64,000 nucleotides of DNA, taken from Monoplex corrugatus. Its lineage: Eukaryota; Mollusca; Gastropoda; Littorinimorpha; Ranellidae. Positions 47,707 to 59,751 of the stretch are shown here, in pieces. The position numbers were made by a program, and so were the translations under genes. The stretch covers positions 45,856,483 through 45,920,482 of the forward strand of contig CM060306.1 of NCBI GenBank assembly GCA_030674185.1, written 5' to 3'. The notes beneath the pieces are model-generated. The model had not been told where the DNA came from. It did no database searches and was given only the letters and a program-made list of their open reading frames with translations. Numbering within the stretch: the first letter of the stretch is position 1; each line of letters starts with the position of its first letter.

Positions 47707-48074
47707 CATTGATACTGGATTTAAATAATTGTCACCGTCAACGCCATTGTCCTTAACGCCTCGGCTGGAACTTTCAAGAGTTGTGTCCATTTTCAGCAAC
47801 AATTCTTGAATTTTCGCCACCATGTCAGAATATCAAATAACTGGTCTGTCAACAGGCTGTTGTGTAGAGATTTCCGCTACTGCCTCTTGAGTTCAACATC
47901 AGTCACACCTGCAGCACACGTCATCCTATTTCTTCTGTCTGTGTCAGTTTTCGTTGTACCCTTATCCTCACCACTTACATCCACCCCTCCCTTCTCTTCT
48001 TCATCACTATCAACAGTTATATTTTCACTCGATTCACTGATTTGGGAACCGCTGTCACCAGGTCTAATTGTCAC
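47707..48074 (-). other. Two short acidic open frames
   Basis: 48074-47877 reads ISESSENITVDSDEEEKGG followed by KTDTDRRNRM. 47829-47707 begins MVAKIQELLLKMDTTLESSS. Both have protein-like composition. They could be exons, or the gag region of a retroelement. No splice sites join them convincingly. Confidence 0.25.
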
Positions 48075-48175
48075 TGTGTGTATGTTTCTCCGTCACCATC
48101 AGGTAACGTAAACTGACATAGAACAGGCTGTGACTCACATGAAGAAGGCAGACTGCACGGGGTAGCGGGGTGAGA

Positions 48176-48320
48176 GAAGAGAGAGAGACAGAGAGACAGA
48201 GACAGAGAGACAGAGAGACAGAGAGAGAGACAGAGAGAGAGACAGAGAGAGAGAGAGAGACAGAGGCAGAGACAGAGACAGAGAGACAAAGACAGACAGA
48301 GACAGAGAGACAGACAGAGA

Positions 48321-48359
<39 letters not shown>

Positions 48360-48382
48360 AGAAGAAGAAGAAGAAGAAGAAA
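48176..48382. repeat. (AGAC)n/(AGAG)n, (ACG)n and (AAG)n microsatellites
   Basis: A purine-rich run to 48320, (ACG)n to about 48358, then (AAG)n. Confidence 0.95.
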
Positions 48383-48758
48383 AGAAGTTATCAGACATTA
48401 TGGCTCGCTGTAAAGAATTATGAAAACAACAACAACAACAACTAAAACACAACCCTTTAACAAGTTTTCTTTAATCTGTTTTAATCTACCTTGTTTCCAC
48501 CTGTTTCCTTTTTAAATTTTTTTAGAGCCTTTATTTTACATTGACACAAGATATGTTTGACATAATTTTAGAGAAATTATAACATAAGGAAGTCACAAAA
48601 TCTTTAATTTAGCAAACCAGTATCAGTCATATCGCCATCTGACTATCAGGCAGTTTTCATTAGTATTCATTCGTAGTGAAATCATTTGCATATCATGTGT
48701 GTAGGTTGTAGTTTGAGGAAAGACCGACTGTAATCAAAGTCTTAACCTAAAACCATAT

Positions 48759-48760
<2 letters not shown>
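48383..48760. other. Unassigned AT-rich sequence
   Basis: No recognised feature. Confidence 0.4.
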
Positions 48761-48761
<1 letters not shown>

Positions 48762-48850
<89 letters not shown>

Positions 48851-48946
48851 GTATATATAATTATATACGGACACACACATACGGACACAGACACAGACAT
48901 AGACACACACACACACAGAGACAGAGAGAGAGAGACAGAGACAGAC

Positions 48947-48977
<31 letters not shown>

Positions 48978-48996
48978 CAGACAGACAGGCAGAGAG
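48762..48996. repeat. (CT)n(CA)n(TA)n(AG)n microsatellite complex
   Basis: Dinucleotide runs in succession. Confidence 0.95.
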
Positions 48997-49580
48997 TCAA
49001 GATCACTCAAGTTTAATTAATTGATGTAAGCTACGTACAGAGGGCAATATGTCCTAGGGAAAATGTTCACACCCAATATCTTTGGGGAAGTATCTGATGT
49101 CTGTTTCAACACGGGCGATCATCAATCAAGGTCAGTCAAAAGTTAGGTCGGGACCAAGAGTAGAGTATCACTGATTGTGGATGGGTGGGATCCTTGGGAT
49201 GGGAGGTGAAAAATAGTTAACAGGTTTTGCTGTGTTTAGATCGGCTGTACTCTTCAACAAGATCGAAATGTTTTGCACGAATCTTGCAGTTTTGGGTCCG
49301 CCCAGCGTAATTAATTAAATTAATCATCTGTCTTAATAAAACTCAAAAGTCATTAAAAATAGGAAACAAACAACAAAACAAACGACAGAACCACTAGCAC
49401 ACACACCCCGTCAAACGAACAAGGGAGCAAGAAAAACCCAAACCAAACCAAACCAAAATCAAACACCCCCACAAAAAAAAAAAAGAAAAACACAAACACA
49501 CACACAAATAAACAACAACAACAACAAAAAACAAAACAAAACAACAACAACAATATGATGAATATGATGAATGAATAATC
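48997..49580. other. Unassigned sequence, A-rich in its second half
   Basis: No gene recognised. 49350-49560 consists of A-rich runs with AAAC/CAACA units. Confidence 0.4.
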
Positions 49581-49589
49581 AATAAAACT

Positions 49590-49706
49590 GGGCGTACGAC
49601 AGACCTTGACTACGAGTGTAAGAAAATAAAAATAAAAATGATGGGACTTGAAATAGCCAAACGGCTAATGTGTTATGTCCCTATTACTAAACTAAACTAA
49701 ACTAAC
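49590..49706 (+). mobile_element. Probable LINE or SINE 3' terminus with hairpin
   Basis: GGGAC (49643-49647) pairs with GTCCC (49677-49681), and inside it TAGCC (49654-49658) pairs with GGCTA (49663-49667). It is followed by a tail of TAAAC units. A hairpin plus short-repeat tail is how many LINE families end. Confidence 0.45.
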
Positions 49707-50339
49707 AAACAACAACGATCAAATGACTCTTAACTGAAATGAGAGCAAGTGAGACCGAAGTTGCCAGAAAACAGTCTGACTGCATTAGGTTAATCGTTTA
49801 GAACAGTGTTTTTTGTTTGTTTTGTAGAGTGGAATATTGGTGTCTGTTGTACAACTGAGGATTGGTGCAATACAGTAATAACACAACTGGGTTCGTGGCC
49901 ATGGCGAGCGTTCACGGATTTTCCGTTTTCTGCACGCTTTGAGTGCGAGCTGAGCTGTGTGTCGATTTTCAATTTCGCTTTATGTATGTGTGTATGTACG
50001 TATGCACGTGCGCATGGCGTACACGACAACACTCACAGTTGAGAATGCTTCGGCTGTCCGGTGTAACCGTAATGTAAGATAATCGCAATGGTGACAACTG
50101 ATGCACACTTTTTGAAAACAAAGGAAATCCCGGAAACTGCCAATAACCGGCCTACTGTGCTACAGATGTGTCTCCGTGGCTGACTAAGGGGTTGACGTCA
50201 GGACCAGGAAGAATGGTCGGAGCCCAGAATATCAAAGAACCCCTTTTACACTGAAAGGGGGGTGGGTGGGCGTGTGAACCCCCCCTGGGTCACGGCCAAA
50301 CAATTTGAAGAGCAGCCTTAGAAACAGCTCAAGAAACAA
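49707..50339. other. Unassigned sequence
   Basis: No recognised gene. A G-rich/C-rich run with internal complementarity lies at 50225-50290. Confidence 0.35.
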
Positions 50340-50800
50340 CCTTAGCGGGTTTAGTAAAGCAAGTAAAATATAAGGTCAAATAGTAAAACATCTACACCCC
50401 TAACAACCCAAAAGAGAACTTACAAAATTTCCAGAAACTAAAAGAAATGTACAAAGACTGAAAGAGTTTAAATGATCGCAGTTTATTGTTGATGGGTAAC
50501 TTCAATCGCGTTCTAAGAAATAAATTAAGCACATTGTTCTTAAGCTTGTAGGTCTATAGACCGTCGAATTGTTGAAATTTTTTATTTCAGACAGTAGCCT
50601 GTTCATAAACACTGTGATTCAGAATGTCAGTCACTGTGACCATGAAAAAGCTGATATAAAATATAGGCCTAAGTTCACGTACATTGAGGGCAATGCTAGA
50701 TTGTGTCACAACTGCTCAAACAGATTTTCAATGTTGTCATAAGTCCCGAGAAGGCGCTGTTCACACTCCTTACTCGAACTGTGCTGATTCTAGGCACTTA
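50340..50800 (+). pseudogene. Degenerate LINE endonuclease fragment
   Basis: FIVDGNFNRVL resembles the GDFN motif, and KFTYIEGNARLDC resembles the downstream FT(W/Y)...SRLD motif of APE-type endonucleases. Stops and frameshifts lie between. Truncated at 50800 by the LTR-like repeat. Confidence 0.5.
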
Positions 50801-50807
50801 TTTTGTC

Positions 50808-51340
50808 CCTATAGAGGGTAGGTTATCTAGTACACAAAAGGTTTCAGCAAATACCAACGTCCAAGCGAAAAGTCCAGGGCCGCCAGGTGCCAAAGATTGC
50901 TTGGTTATTCAAATTTCGATGTCCAATGAAAGACAGGTTAGTTATTCAAATTTCGATGTCTAATGAAAGACAGATGGGAAGGTTTTGTGACAGAGACAAC
51001 AGAAACGCACTGTATAAAAAAGCCAGAAAGTCAATCACTATAGGAAATTCACCCATTCGATTACCACCCAGCCAGAGACCCTCCAACCTATCTTAGAGGT
51101 ATGTAATCCCACGTCTCATTTTATACTTTAGTTAGGGTAGGGATAGAAGTAGGTAGTATGTTTGATTTTCCACAAAGCAAAGAATAGAGTAGGACATAAG
51201 AAAGTGTTCAGCATTGAATCACGTTTATGCTGAAGTTGACTGCTTAAATAAATACGTCGTAGCTATTAATCTATGTGTGGACTGCTTATGAGAATCATGT
51301 CTAGTGTGGTTAGTGCATTTCTTCTCGTCACTCTCTTTCC
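50808..51340 (+). mobile_element. LTR-like direct repeat, left copy
   Basis: Has TATAAAA (51013-51019) and AATAAA (51247-51252). It matches 59855-60461 at roughly 98% by eye, apart from an 80-bp deletion (the segment 60257-60336 of the right copy). The 42-kb relative contains that segment, so the loss is in this copy. Confidence 0.75.
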
Positions 51341-51545
51341 TTGTTGTGTGTGTGGACTTCTAAGTAGAGAAACAATTCTTCATATACATCCCCAATTCAT
51401 CTACCTGTTACATATGACTCCACCCAAATATTCTTCTTGCTATACATGGTGGAGATACACAAACTATCCTTCTTGCTATACATATGACGACACCCAAACT
51501 TCTTGACACAACCCAAGTAACCTTCCCGCGATACATGGTGCAAAT
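51341..51545 (+). repeat. Short degenerate tandem repeat after the left LTR-like copy
   Basis: CCTTCTTGCTATACATGGTG and close variants occur three times (near 51430, 51468 and 51522), each followed by a different segment. The last is followed by TGGTGCAAATGCAG, a possible primer-binding site. Confidence 0.5.
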
Positions 51546-53139
51546 GCAGCCTTTCCCCTTTACCTCAAAATCGCAGCCTTCGAGTATTCCCCTTTCAAAA
51601 AAATTTCTAGATAAAATCTTAGTGAAAGTTGGAGTTTAAGTCAAAGATCGCCGTGCACCTAGATGTGTTAGTGTTCCGCATTCAACTTTCGGCACTGCCA
51701 CTCAACACATGTTGATAGCCAAGCGTAAGCCTACTGCCTGATCGGAGTTAACATAGATATAAATAGTGAAGCAGCACATAGATTAGCTGCGTAGTGAGTT
51801 CATCTTCTATGTTCATTTCTGTACTGAGTCATTTCTCGTAGGTTGGTTGACGCCTTTATACATCCATATAATGTTGAAGCAAGTTACCAGATATCTCCTG
51901 GATAATATTTCGTTGGTAAAGCGAAACAACCATGTTACAGAGTGCGGTAGATTTTGTTGCTCGTCTTCAATACAGCGAACCTATCTTCAAGTTAGGGCCT
52001 ACCTTCACCGTAGCGTGTTAGCCTACTGCTCCCCCTCCATCCCTCCGTCCCCACCCTCCCCCCTTGTCTCTCTAACTGGAGTGGAGGGTACGACACACAC
52101 AATACTCTGACCGTACGGTAAATGTGTGTCCATACACAGGCGTTGAGTCACTTGACCAGGATTGCCGTCGCTCGAGTTCGTCACTTTTCAATGGGGCAAT
52201 TAGCCAGTGCTCATTGAGATGGTCTTACTCGCCTTCCCCCCGTCCTCCCTGCCGCCCCGTTACTTCTGCTACGGCGGATAGACTACAATGGGAACAGCCT
52301 ATTATTATTCATCGTTATCGCTCTCCCGTCTCTTCAAGTCAGTGTAACAGAGAACTTGCAGCCATTCTCCAATGTCCAGTATTTTAAACAATCGTTACTT
52401 CCCTCCGTACACAATGACATTGTATTCTTGTTTATTGTCCATGTTTCGTCTTACAGTTCTGTATTCTAACTGAACGCGTTGTGGTCTTGATACTTCTGAT
52501 AATGTGTTTGTTCAACCATTTGCCTGCCTAGTTTGTCTTGTGTACACGTCATTTGATTACTCGGAACCGTTTATACATTTTGGTTGCTATGCAATTGATC
52601 CTTTGTGGTTCTTCTTGACTTTCGAGTTACAATGTCAGGTTCGTCGTTCCGTCAGTCCATGTATATCTTTTTGCTGTTCAGTGCGTAATTAACTGTTTTA
52701 TAACTCGACCGAGGTGTGCAGTGCTTTTCTTTTCATCCTCCCGAGTCCTACGTACGCATCTTTTCTTAAGTCCATCATCAGCTCGTGTGCAGACTTACTG
52801 CTCGCAATGTCTTACTGTTCAGTTTCAATTGCCGACCCCTACATATGGTTTATAATCTGTTGGTCATGTTGTTTAGTTATACATCGCACTTCATATGCGC
52901 TACAACTGATTAGTGGTTTACTTCCTTCAGTAGCGTACACTTATTGATTCGTAATGACACATTGCTTCGTACTTACACTGGTTTTTCAAACATGGTTCTC
53001 GTGCATCAGTGCCACATACTAGCATCTTACCTACCGCTCATGCTACATTTGTGCTTCGTACTACGTGGCAAAACGATGAAGAGTCACGCGCTGGCAGCTC
53101 CGAGTATTGCCTCGTCTTCCATTTCATAATGTTTTCCTA
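51546..53139. other. Non-coding interior of the LTR-bounded element
   Basis: T/C-rich, many short open frames, none recognised. Confidence 0.4.
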
Positions 53140-53435
53140 CGACATATGTCAGAGGGATGAAACCCTACTTCTACTCCAGTGGTGAGTTTTGTATATACGT
53201 CAGACGGCCAGATACGGGATGGCACTGATCTTACTTCATTTCTACTTGATTGCGCACATTGTACGACATATGTCATAGGACTGAACCCTACTTCTACTTC
53301 ATGGTGAGTTGTATTATATACGTCAGACGGCCAGATACGAATGGCACTGATCTTACTTCATTCCTACTTGATTGCGCACATTGTACGACATATGTCATAG
53401 GGCTGGAACCCTACTTCTACTTCATGGTGTGTATT
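53140..53435 (+). repeat. Tandem repeat of about 122 bp, 2.5 copies
   Basis: Units start at CGACATATGTC at 53140, 53264 and 53386 and share CCCTACTTCTAC and ATACGTCAGACGGCCAGATA. The third unit is partial. Confidence 0.85.
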
Positions 53436-54639
53436 GTGAGACATTTATTACTGGGTGCCGTGCTTGAGGACCCAACAGTGCATATGTCTATTCTACAGAG
53501 GGTTTATCAATTCACACGAAGCACATGTAGCCTGGTTGAAATATGTTAGATGCCACATTGCTTAATCGTTACTGAGGAACTGACATTTAATGCAAAACTA
53601 TGCTTCCCTTGTGTCCAGAAATTACGAACCAGTTCAGTGTGTCTATTAGAATATCTTCCTAAATGACCAACAGTCTTCTTAGGATTGTCACAGTACCTTA
53701 GATACTTGTCTTGATAATGAGCATTGCATATCACTTTTGATTCTGCGTCTTCTTTTTGTTGTTTACGTTTCGATACTAATGTGTTCCCTTAGTTGACAAT
53801 GACAGTCTCTCGATTTTCAAGGTGAAGTACTGACTCATAGCAAATTACATGGATCATATCATCCATTTATGCCTAGTTTTAATGAACGTTACGATGCATT
53901 ATTTAGTCCCCTTCTTTCAGTGGATGATGAAGAATACTTGATCAACTGATGCATTACTTCTTACTTCTACTGCTTTTACCAGTTACTTATTATGGTGCCG
54001 GTCCTACTGTTCATACTACCTTGTGCTTCATGCTAAACGGCATATACCATAGGGACTTGTGGTGCCGCCCTCGGTATTGCCGTGCTGGAGAGCCTAATAG
54101 TGCATATGTGTCGATCCTTCGATCAGAGGATTTTTCAATTCACATGATACGGCACACACAATCAAAGACTGATAAAAATACATACAGTGACGTGAATGAT
54201 TACTACTGAGGAAATGACATATAAGTATGCAAAAATTCTTCTTTTCTTGTGCTCAATAGCAGTGATTCAATCTATAGAGCAGGATGTATGATACTAGTAA
54301 TAATACTGTCTACGGACCTACCTTCTTATTTGTGTTGAGTATGTTGTGGTACTGATGTGTTTGTTTTGTTGCAGGCAAATATTCTTCACAATACAGGAAC
54401 CATCACAGTCTGACTCCAAATGTTAATGTTCGGTTACATGACGGCTATCAATCATTTCACTGGTCCTATCGTTCTTACCGCCTTTAAATCCAGACCGTCA
54501 ATTGTTCATGATTAAATGTTCCGAGATATTTAATCAACTGTTACATGGTATTTTCTGACGCAAGGATGACCCTGACGCAAGGATGACACGCAAATTCGTG
54601 AAGCGTTCCATATTTTTTCTGGTATCCAAGGTTGTCATA
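53436..54639. other. Non-coding interior with a diverged internal duplication
   Basis: 53447-53640 and 54050-54270 share, in order, GTGCATATGT, TTTWTCAATTCACA and TACTGAGGAAMTGACAT, suggesting an old duplication. A 16-bp CTGACGCAAGGATGAC is repeated in tandem near 54556-54590. Confidence 0.4.
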
Positions 54640-57215
54640 GCCGAAGGGTGGCAATGGGGACAAGCTCCCATTGTCTATAAAATGCCCCTCACGGCGCGCG
54701 TCTCCAATAGCCTCTGACAACTAAGTCCAGCTCCTAGCCTGCTCGCGTGGCTTAGATATAAGCCCGGCGGAACTGCTACTACTGATAGGAGAAGGGGTGA
54801 AGGCGGGTTACTGGCGCCTGAAAACCAGTGCTTTGGGTAGATGGGGCTCATCAGTCTGGGAAGACAGCTCATTTAAGAGAAGGAAAACTCTGATTTCAAA
54901 CCTCTGCTGCCTTGCGGCCATACCCACTCATAGGAAAGGCTTCGGGAGTCAACCCTGAGGAAAAATCCGGAGTCGGAGTCCCTAAGGCAGTTCGCCGATG
55001 TCTACAACCTCGTTCTGGCAACTCCTGCGTCGCCCCTGGTACCAGGCGTACAGGCCTCCGTCTTTCCCCTGGATTCTACTAGTGGGCAACAGCTCGTCCT
55101 CCATATTCACTTGCCCAGGCCTGCACCTGGAGAGGTCACTCCAGCTTCGCTGGTAACACAGCATCGACACAACACGGAGAGTAGCAGATACCGGTTTTAA
55201 GCCTAGGCTTTTTTGGCGTAAGTGCACGTCTGGCAGAAAAGAAAAGTCAAGCTCGAAAGCAGGGAGAGCGGGAAAAATACTCAGCACTGAAAAGGGAAAT
55301 AAAAAGTAAAGTCAGAAGAGACAAAGCAAATTGGCTGGCACAAGAATGCAGTAAAATCAATGAACACAACGAAAACAGGAAGTCGAGGGAGCTCTTCAAA
55401 CAAATAAAAAAAGTGAAAAAAACAAATTTCAAAGCAACAAACCAATGCATCAACAACAAGGATGGTCACACACTGACTGAACCAGATGATGTCTTGGATA
55501 GGTGGAACGAATATGGCACATCACTTTTTGGCAAGCCTGACGGCCATGAAAATAATTTAGAGCCAAATTTGGAATTGATCCCTGGAGATATGGAACCTGA
55601 ACCTCTGCTCAGCGAAGTTGAATCTGCCATTAAAGATCTAAAATGCAGAAAGTCTCCTGGTCTTGACAATATTCCTGGAGAGTTGTTGAAACACTCAGGT
55701 GATGGTGGACTCAAAGTAATGCATCACTTATGCTGCAAGATATGGAAGACTTGTCAATGGCCTACAGACTGGAAGCTCCAAGAATTTGTCATGTTACATA
55801 AGAGTGGAAATGTCAAAGACTGCAACAATTATAGAACAATTGCACTGATCAGTCATGCCAGTAAAATACTGCTGATAATAATTTTAAACAGGTTAAAGCC
55901 AAAAGTAGAGGAAGAGCTATCCGACTGTCAGGCAGGCTACAGGAAAAACAGGGGAACAATAGATATGCTGTTTGTACTCCAGATATTGATAGAAAAGATT
56001 AGAAACACAGACCAAGAGATGTTCATCGTTTTCATTGACTACAGCAAAGCGTTTGATAGCGTGATTCACCAAAGTCTTTTCCACTTCATGATCAAAATGG
56101 GTTTTCCAAGACATCTGGTTTCCCTCATAGCTTCATTATATAATGATCAAAAAGCAACAATCAGATGGAATAATCAAAACTGCAAATTTTTTAACATCAC
56201 TAAAGGGGTAAGGCAGGGTTGCATCCTGTCTCCACATCTCTTCAGCATATACACTGAACATATCATGAGAGAAGCAGACATAGAAGACATGGGAGTAAAT
56301 ATTGGTGGTAGAAACCTGTCAAATTTACGCTACGCAGATGACACAGGATTACTGGCAGACAACATTACAGGCTCTAGGAGGATCCTGAGCAGGGTAGACC
56401 GGGTTGGAAAGGCAGCTGGGCTGGACTTAAATTCAAAGAAGACAAAGGTTATGCATGTTGCAGGCAAATATAACACTAGACAGGACCAGATCATGCTAAA
56501 CCAAGTCCCTCTAGAAAATGTCAAGGACTTTAAATATTTAGGTTCAGTCAAGACACACGATGGAACATGCTCAAAAGACATAAAGATGAGAATTGGAATG
56601 GCCAAGAACAGTATGGTTCAATTGAACAATATTTGGAAAGACCACAGCATAACAGCAGACCTTAAGATAAAACTCTTAAAATGTCTTGTCTGGCCAGTGA
56701 TGTTATACGGCTGCGAGGCATGGACAATGAAGAAAGAGGATGAAAGACGAGTGGAAGCAGCAGAGCTGTGGTTTTACCGAAGACTGCTGAGGGTCAGATG
56801 GACGGATAGGCGCTCAAATGAAAGCATACTGAATGAGTTGGGTACTACACGCAAGCTCCTAGTACTCATACAACGGAGGAAACTGAAATATGTTGGACAC
56901 GCAGTCCGTAATGAGAGAACAGACTTGATGTCCACTGTCCTCCAGGGTAAAGTGGAAGGAAAGAGAAACAGAGGACGGCCACCTGCATCACTTGCTAGAA
57001 ACATCACAAACATCAGTGGCAAGAAACTCCAGGAGGTGGTCAGACTTAGCCAATATCGAGAGTGCTGGAGGCAGCTTGTGAGGACATCATGTGCAGCGGC
57101 CAACACTGTTCCCGGTGACGCCGACGGGTGAGACGGGTGAGAGCACGTCATGACCACAACGCCTCCTGGTGCAGACTATCATCTCCTGAGATGTAAAGAG
57201 GCCGACGACGACGAC
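54640..57215 (+). mobile_element. RTE-type LINE, endonuclease region missing
   Basis: A GC-richer leader (about 54640-55200, with GGCGGGTTACTGGCGCC and GGAGTCAACCCTGAGG) resembles what I recall as the 5' untranslated region of invertebrate RTE-type elements. It is followed directly by the linker and reverse transcriptase. No endonuclease domain (GDFN, SDH) lies between. The 3' end is short: GCCTC (57161-57165) pairs with GAGGC (57198-57202) around a CATCT/AGATG hairpin, then a (GAC)n tail. Confidence 0.75.
55233..57131 (+). CDS. RTE-type reverse transcriptase ORF, 5'-truncated but uninterrupted
   Basis: An open frame of about 630 codons without stop or frameshift. It begins inside the basic endonuclease-RT linker (REKYSALKREIKSKVRRDK at 55268-55324), so no proper start codon exists; the first in-frame GTG is at 55413. 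Visible RT motifs are SPGLDNIPGELLK, YRTIALISHASK, AGYRKNRGTIDM, FIVFIDYSKAFDS (catalytic Asp), GVRQGCILSP and LRYADDTGLLA (YADD at 56331-56342). Then come the thumb and C-terminal motifs VKDFKYLGS, MLYGCEAWTMKK, RRLLRVRWTDRRSN, GHAVRNE and GKRNRGRPP. This order fits RTE-clade elements. An intact RT palm suggests recent insertion, yet without the endonuclease it should not mobilise itself. Confidence 0.88.
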   Translation, partial: AEKKSQARKQGEREKYSALKREIKSKVRRDKANWLAQECSKINEHNENRKSRELFKQIKKVKKTNFKATNQCINNKDGHTLTEPDDVLDRWNEYGTSLFGKPDGHENNLEPNLELIPGDMEPEPLLSEVESAIKDLKCRKSPGLDNIPGELLKHSGDGGLKVMHHLCCKIWKTCQWPTDWKLQEFVMLHKSGNVKDCNNYRTIALISHASKILLIIILNRLKPKVEEELSDCQAGYRKNRGTIDMLFVLQILIEKIRNTDQEMFIVFIDYSKAFDSVIHQSLFHFMIKMGFPRHLVSLIASLYNDQKATIRWNNQNCKFFNITKGVRQGCILSPHLFSIYTEHIMREADIEDMGVNIGGRNLSNLRYADDTGLLADNITGSRRILSRVDRVGKAAGLDLNSKKTKVMHVAGKYNTRQDQIMLNQVPLENVKDFKYLGSVKTHDGTCSKDIKMRIGMAKNSMVQLNNIWKDHSITADLKIKLLKCLVWPVMLYGCEAWTMKKEDERRVEAAELWFYRRLLRVRWTDRRSNESILNELGTTRKLLVLIQRRKLKYVGHAVRNERTDLMSTVLQGKVEGKRNRGRPPASLARNITNISGKKLQEVVRLSQYRECWRQLVRTSCAAANTVPGDADG

Positions 57216-59640
57216 ATGGTATTTTCAACGTTTCCCTACCGTTCTGAGCAATATCGCGATGGAAACCCATTGCAAGGGCCAGTGCACTACTGCCCATACC
57301 TTCCCTCCTTGCGTCCGTCTTCTTTCGTTACGTTACACAGTCGTTAATTAAATAGCCACACCGTCCTCACAACGACTGCTCGCGCTCTAGAGCTCATTGA
57401 TTTTATGCACATCCTTTCGTATTTCGGTACATAATTTCATTCCTATGCTCATAAGCGTTCATCTCCATACTGCGTACCCTGCGTTCATCTGCGCTCCTCA
57501 ATCCTACATTCATAAAACGGTCATCTGCACATTTTGAATCTACTCATTGTTTTCATGCAACCCCGGGGTATCATCGTGTATCATCGTGTATCATTGTGTA
57601 TCATTGCATATCAGTGCGTATCACTGGGTATCATTTTTATCATTGCGTATCATATGTTGTCCTCTCAGCCTCTGATATCAGTACGTGTCGTATGTTATAA
57701 TCTAATCATACAGCATCATCTTGTATCATTTCGTATTGCATCGTGTTATCTTTTATCCAAGGTATCAGTTCATGTTATTTCACGTCATACGGCACCATAT
57801 CATTGTTGTCTCCATGTGTTTTCTTCTTATGCTTCTGAGAACTACACTGCTGTCTACTGTGTACAACAACACACGTGTAGAATATTGTTTCCTAACCGTA
57901 CTAACCCTACTAACAATTATAACATTGTTCAGTCGATTTTGAATTTTAGCTTCATGAGACCAACATGTTCAATTTCATTATCATTCATTTGCTGATCATA
58001 TAATTATATGCGATTAAAACCAATTGGTATGATGAACCTCATTTGAGCTCTGTTACAAGTTTGCAAGATTTCTTATACCCTATCCCGTACCAAGGAGACA
58101 TGCCACTTTAGGTTACTTTTTTTTTCTTCTCAAGATGCTTCGAACATATGTATTCAAGTGCTATAAGCTAATTATTGTGTGTACACCATTTCTGATAAGC
58201 TTCACAATTTGTAAAATGAACATTGGCAACATAAAACCTTGAGTCGCTGCTTCTTCCTATGTGATGAACATTATACGTGCTACAGGTGCACTCACTTCTT
58301 CGCCCTTGTTTATTCATGAGACTCAACAATGTGTATTCGTGCTTCTGTTGATAGTTAATGTGGCACTTCTCTTTGATGAAAGCTTTTCACTTCCTTGCAA
58401 TGACTTTAAATTGTCATAATGACTTCATGGTGCAGTGCAGCTTACCACTGCTTGTCTTGCAATCTTGTAAGGATATCAAGTATCAGCCTGTCAATGATCT
58501 ATTGCTGCATGTCATTCATTCTTCTGAAATGATTATTATGGTTGTTTACATGTATGAAGTGTGTTTTCAGGTATTGGTTACTTACATCATTAAGAGTTCT
58601 CCATTCTGTATGTGTATCTTGTGTTTCCAGGACATATTTCTCCATACATGCATTGTGTTTTCAAGCTACATTGTTTTTGTTTTTTCTGGAATAGCATTTT
58701 CCTTGTATTCTTATTTTGCATTTTTCATGCCATGCCTTCCTATATATACGTTCCATATCCTTATTTTAGAATACATTGTAATAATGTCGGGTATTGTATT
58801 CAATCTCATTCATCCTTTAAGTATGCTTCCCGTTCGCAAATATTCATTAGCCAACTTATTCTTGACATGGATGACAAGCGATTGCTTTATTTGAACGCTA
58901 TGTTTTCCCATCCCATTCCCTCAAAGTCCCATGAATCAGAACACATTGTGCAAGAAGCTACTGGTCTTTATTATTGGGATGATTCCACGCAACTACTTCT
59001 GCTCATCATCCCAGTGTCCTGCGGCAGGTCTCTGCTCCAGTCATCTCAGCTCAACAACTGAAGCCATCCTTCATTTGACTCCAACGTAAGTGGACTCCTT
59101 TCACACACCTTCATCTTCACTGTAATATTCACCGCTTCATCCACAGTTTGCATACGAGACACATTTCTTTGCCACATGTATCGCCAACTTCAGGTCTTCC
59201 GTCATCAGGCAGTCTGCGTTCTTCTTTGTCTGCAGCCTGACTGCTTGCTGAAAAACCAGTTCACCTCCTTCATTCACGTTTCTTTGGACGTCCTTCTGCA
59301 TACGTCATATGGACATGAACTATGTGTGCATGGTGTTTCTCGAGGTGCAAATACGACATATGTACACGTGTGAGAGTCTTGACTGTGTAAACCGAACTTT
59401 GCCTACCACAACTGGTGAATGACATCTTTCTGGAAACTGACCTGCCCAGCCCGGCTGCTACAGTGCTGCCGCCAGCATGCACATGGGTGTTCGGATTCAT
59501 CCCATTTCCCATAAATCTTCTTTGATAAATTCCCTTATTCCCAAACCTTCCTATCGCCTGTCAATCATGTACGAGAATATGAGTTGCATTGTACCTTATT
59601 TCATTACGTTCCCATTCCACTTATACTGTTACAAAAAAAA
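57216..59640. other. Non-coding interior of the LTR-bounded element, right part
   Basis: T-rich. A ~10-bp degenerate repeat (GTATCATYGT) lies at 57565-57655. The 178-residue frame at 58358-58894 is hydrophobic because of T-richness and has no domain. Confidence 0.4.
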
Positions 59641-59703
59641 ATGAGGACATTTTTTGCGGGGGAGGGGACATATTATCACAGGGTCCTATTATCAACAGGG
59701 TCC

Positions 59704-59751
59704 CCCTCAGACCGTATTGTTAGACGGCCCTCAGACCGTATTGTTAGACGG
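59704..59751 (+). repeat. 24-bp direct tandem duplication
   Basis: CCCTCAGACCGTATTG plus TTAGACGG is repeated twice exactly. Confidence 0.9.

Noticed and set aside
58358..58894. 178-codon hydrophobic open frame that might be a membrane protein
   Set aside because: Hydrophobicity follows from T-rich sequence; other frames are similar and no family features are seen.
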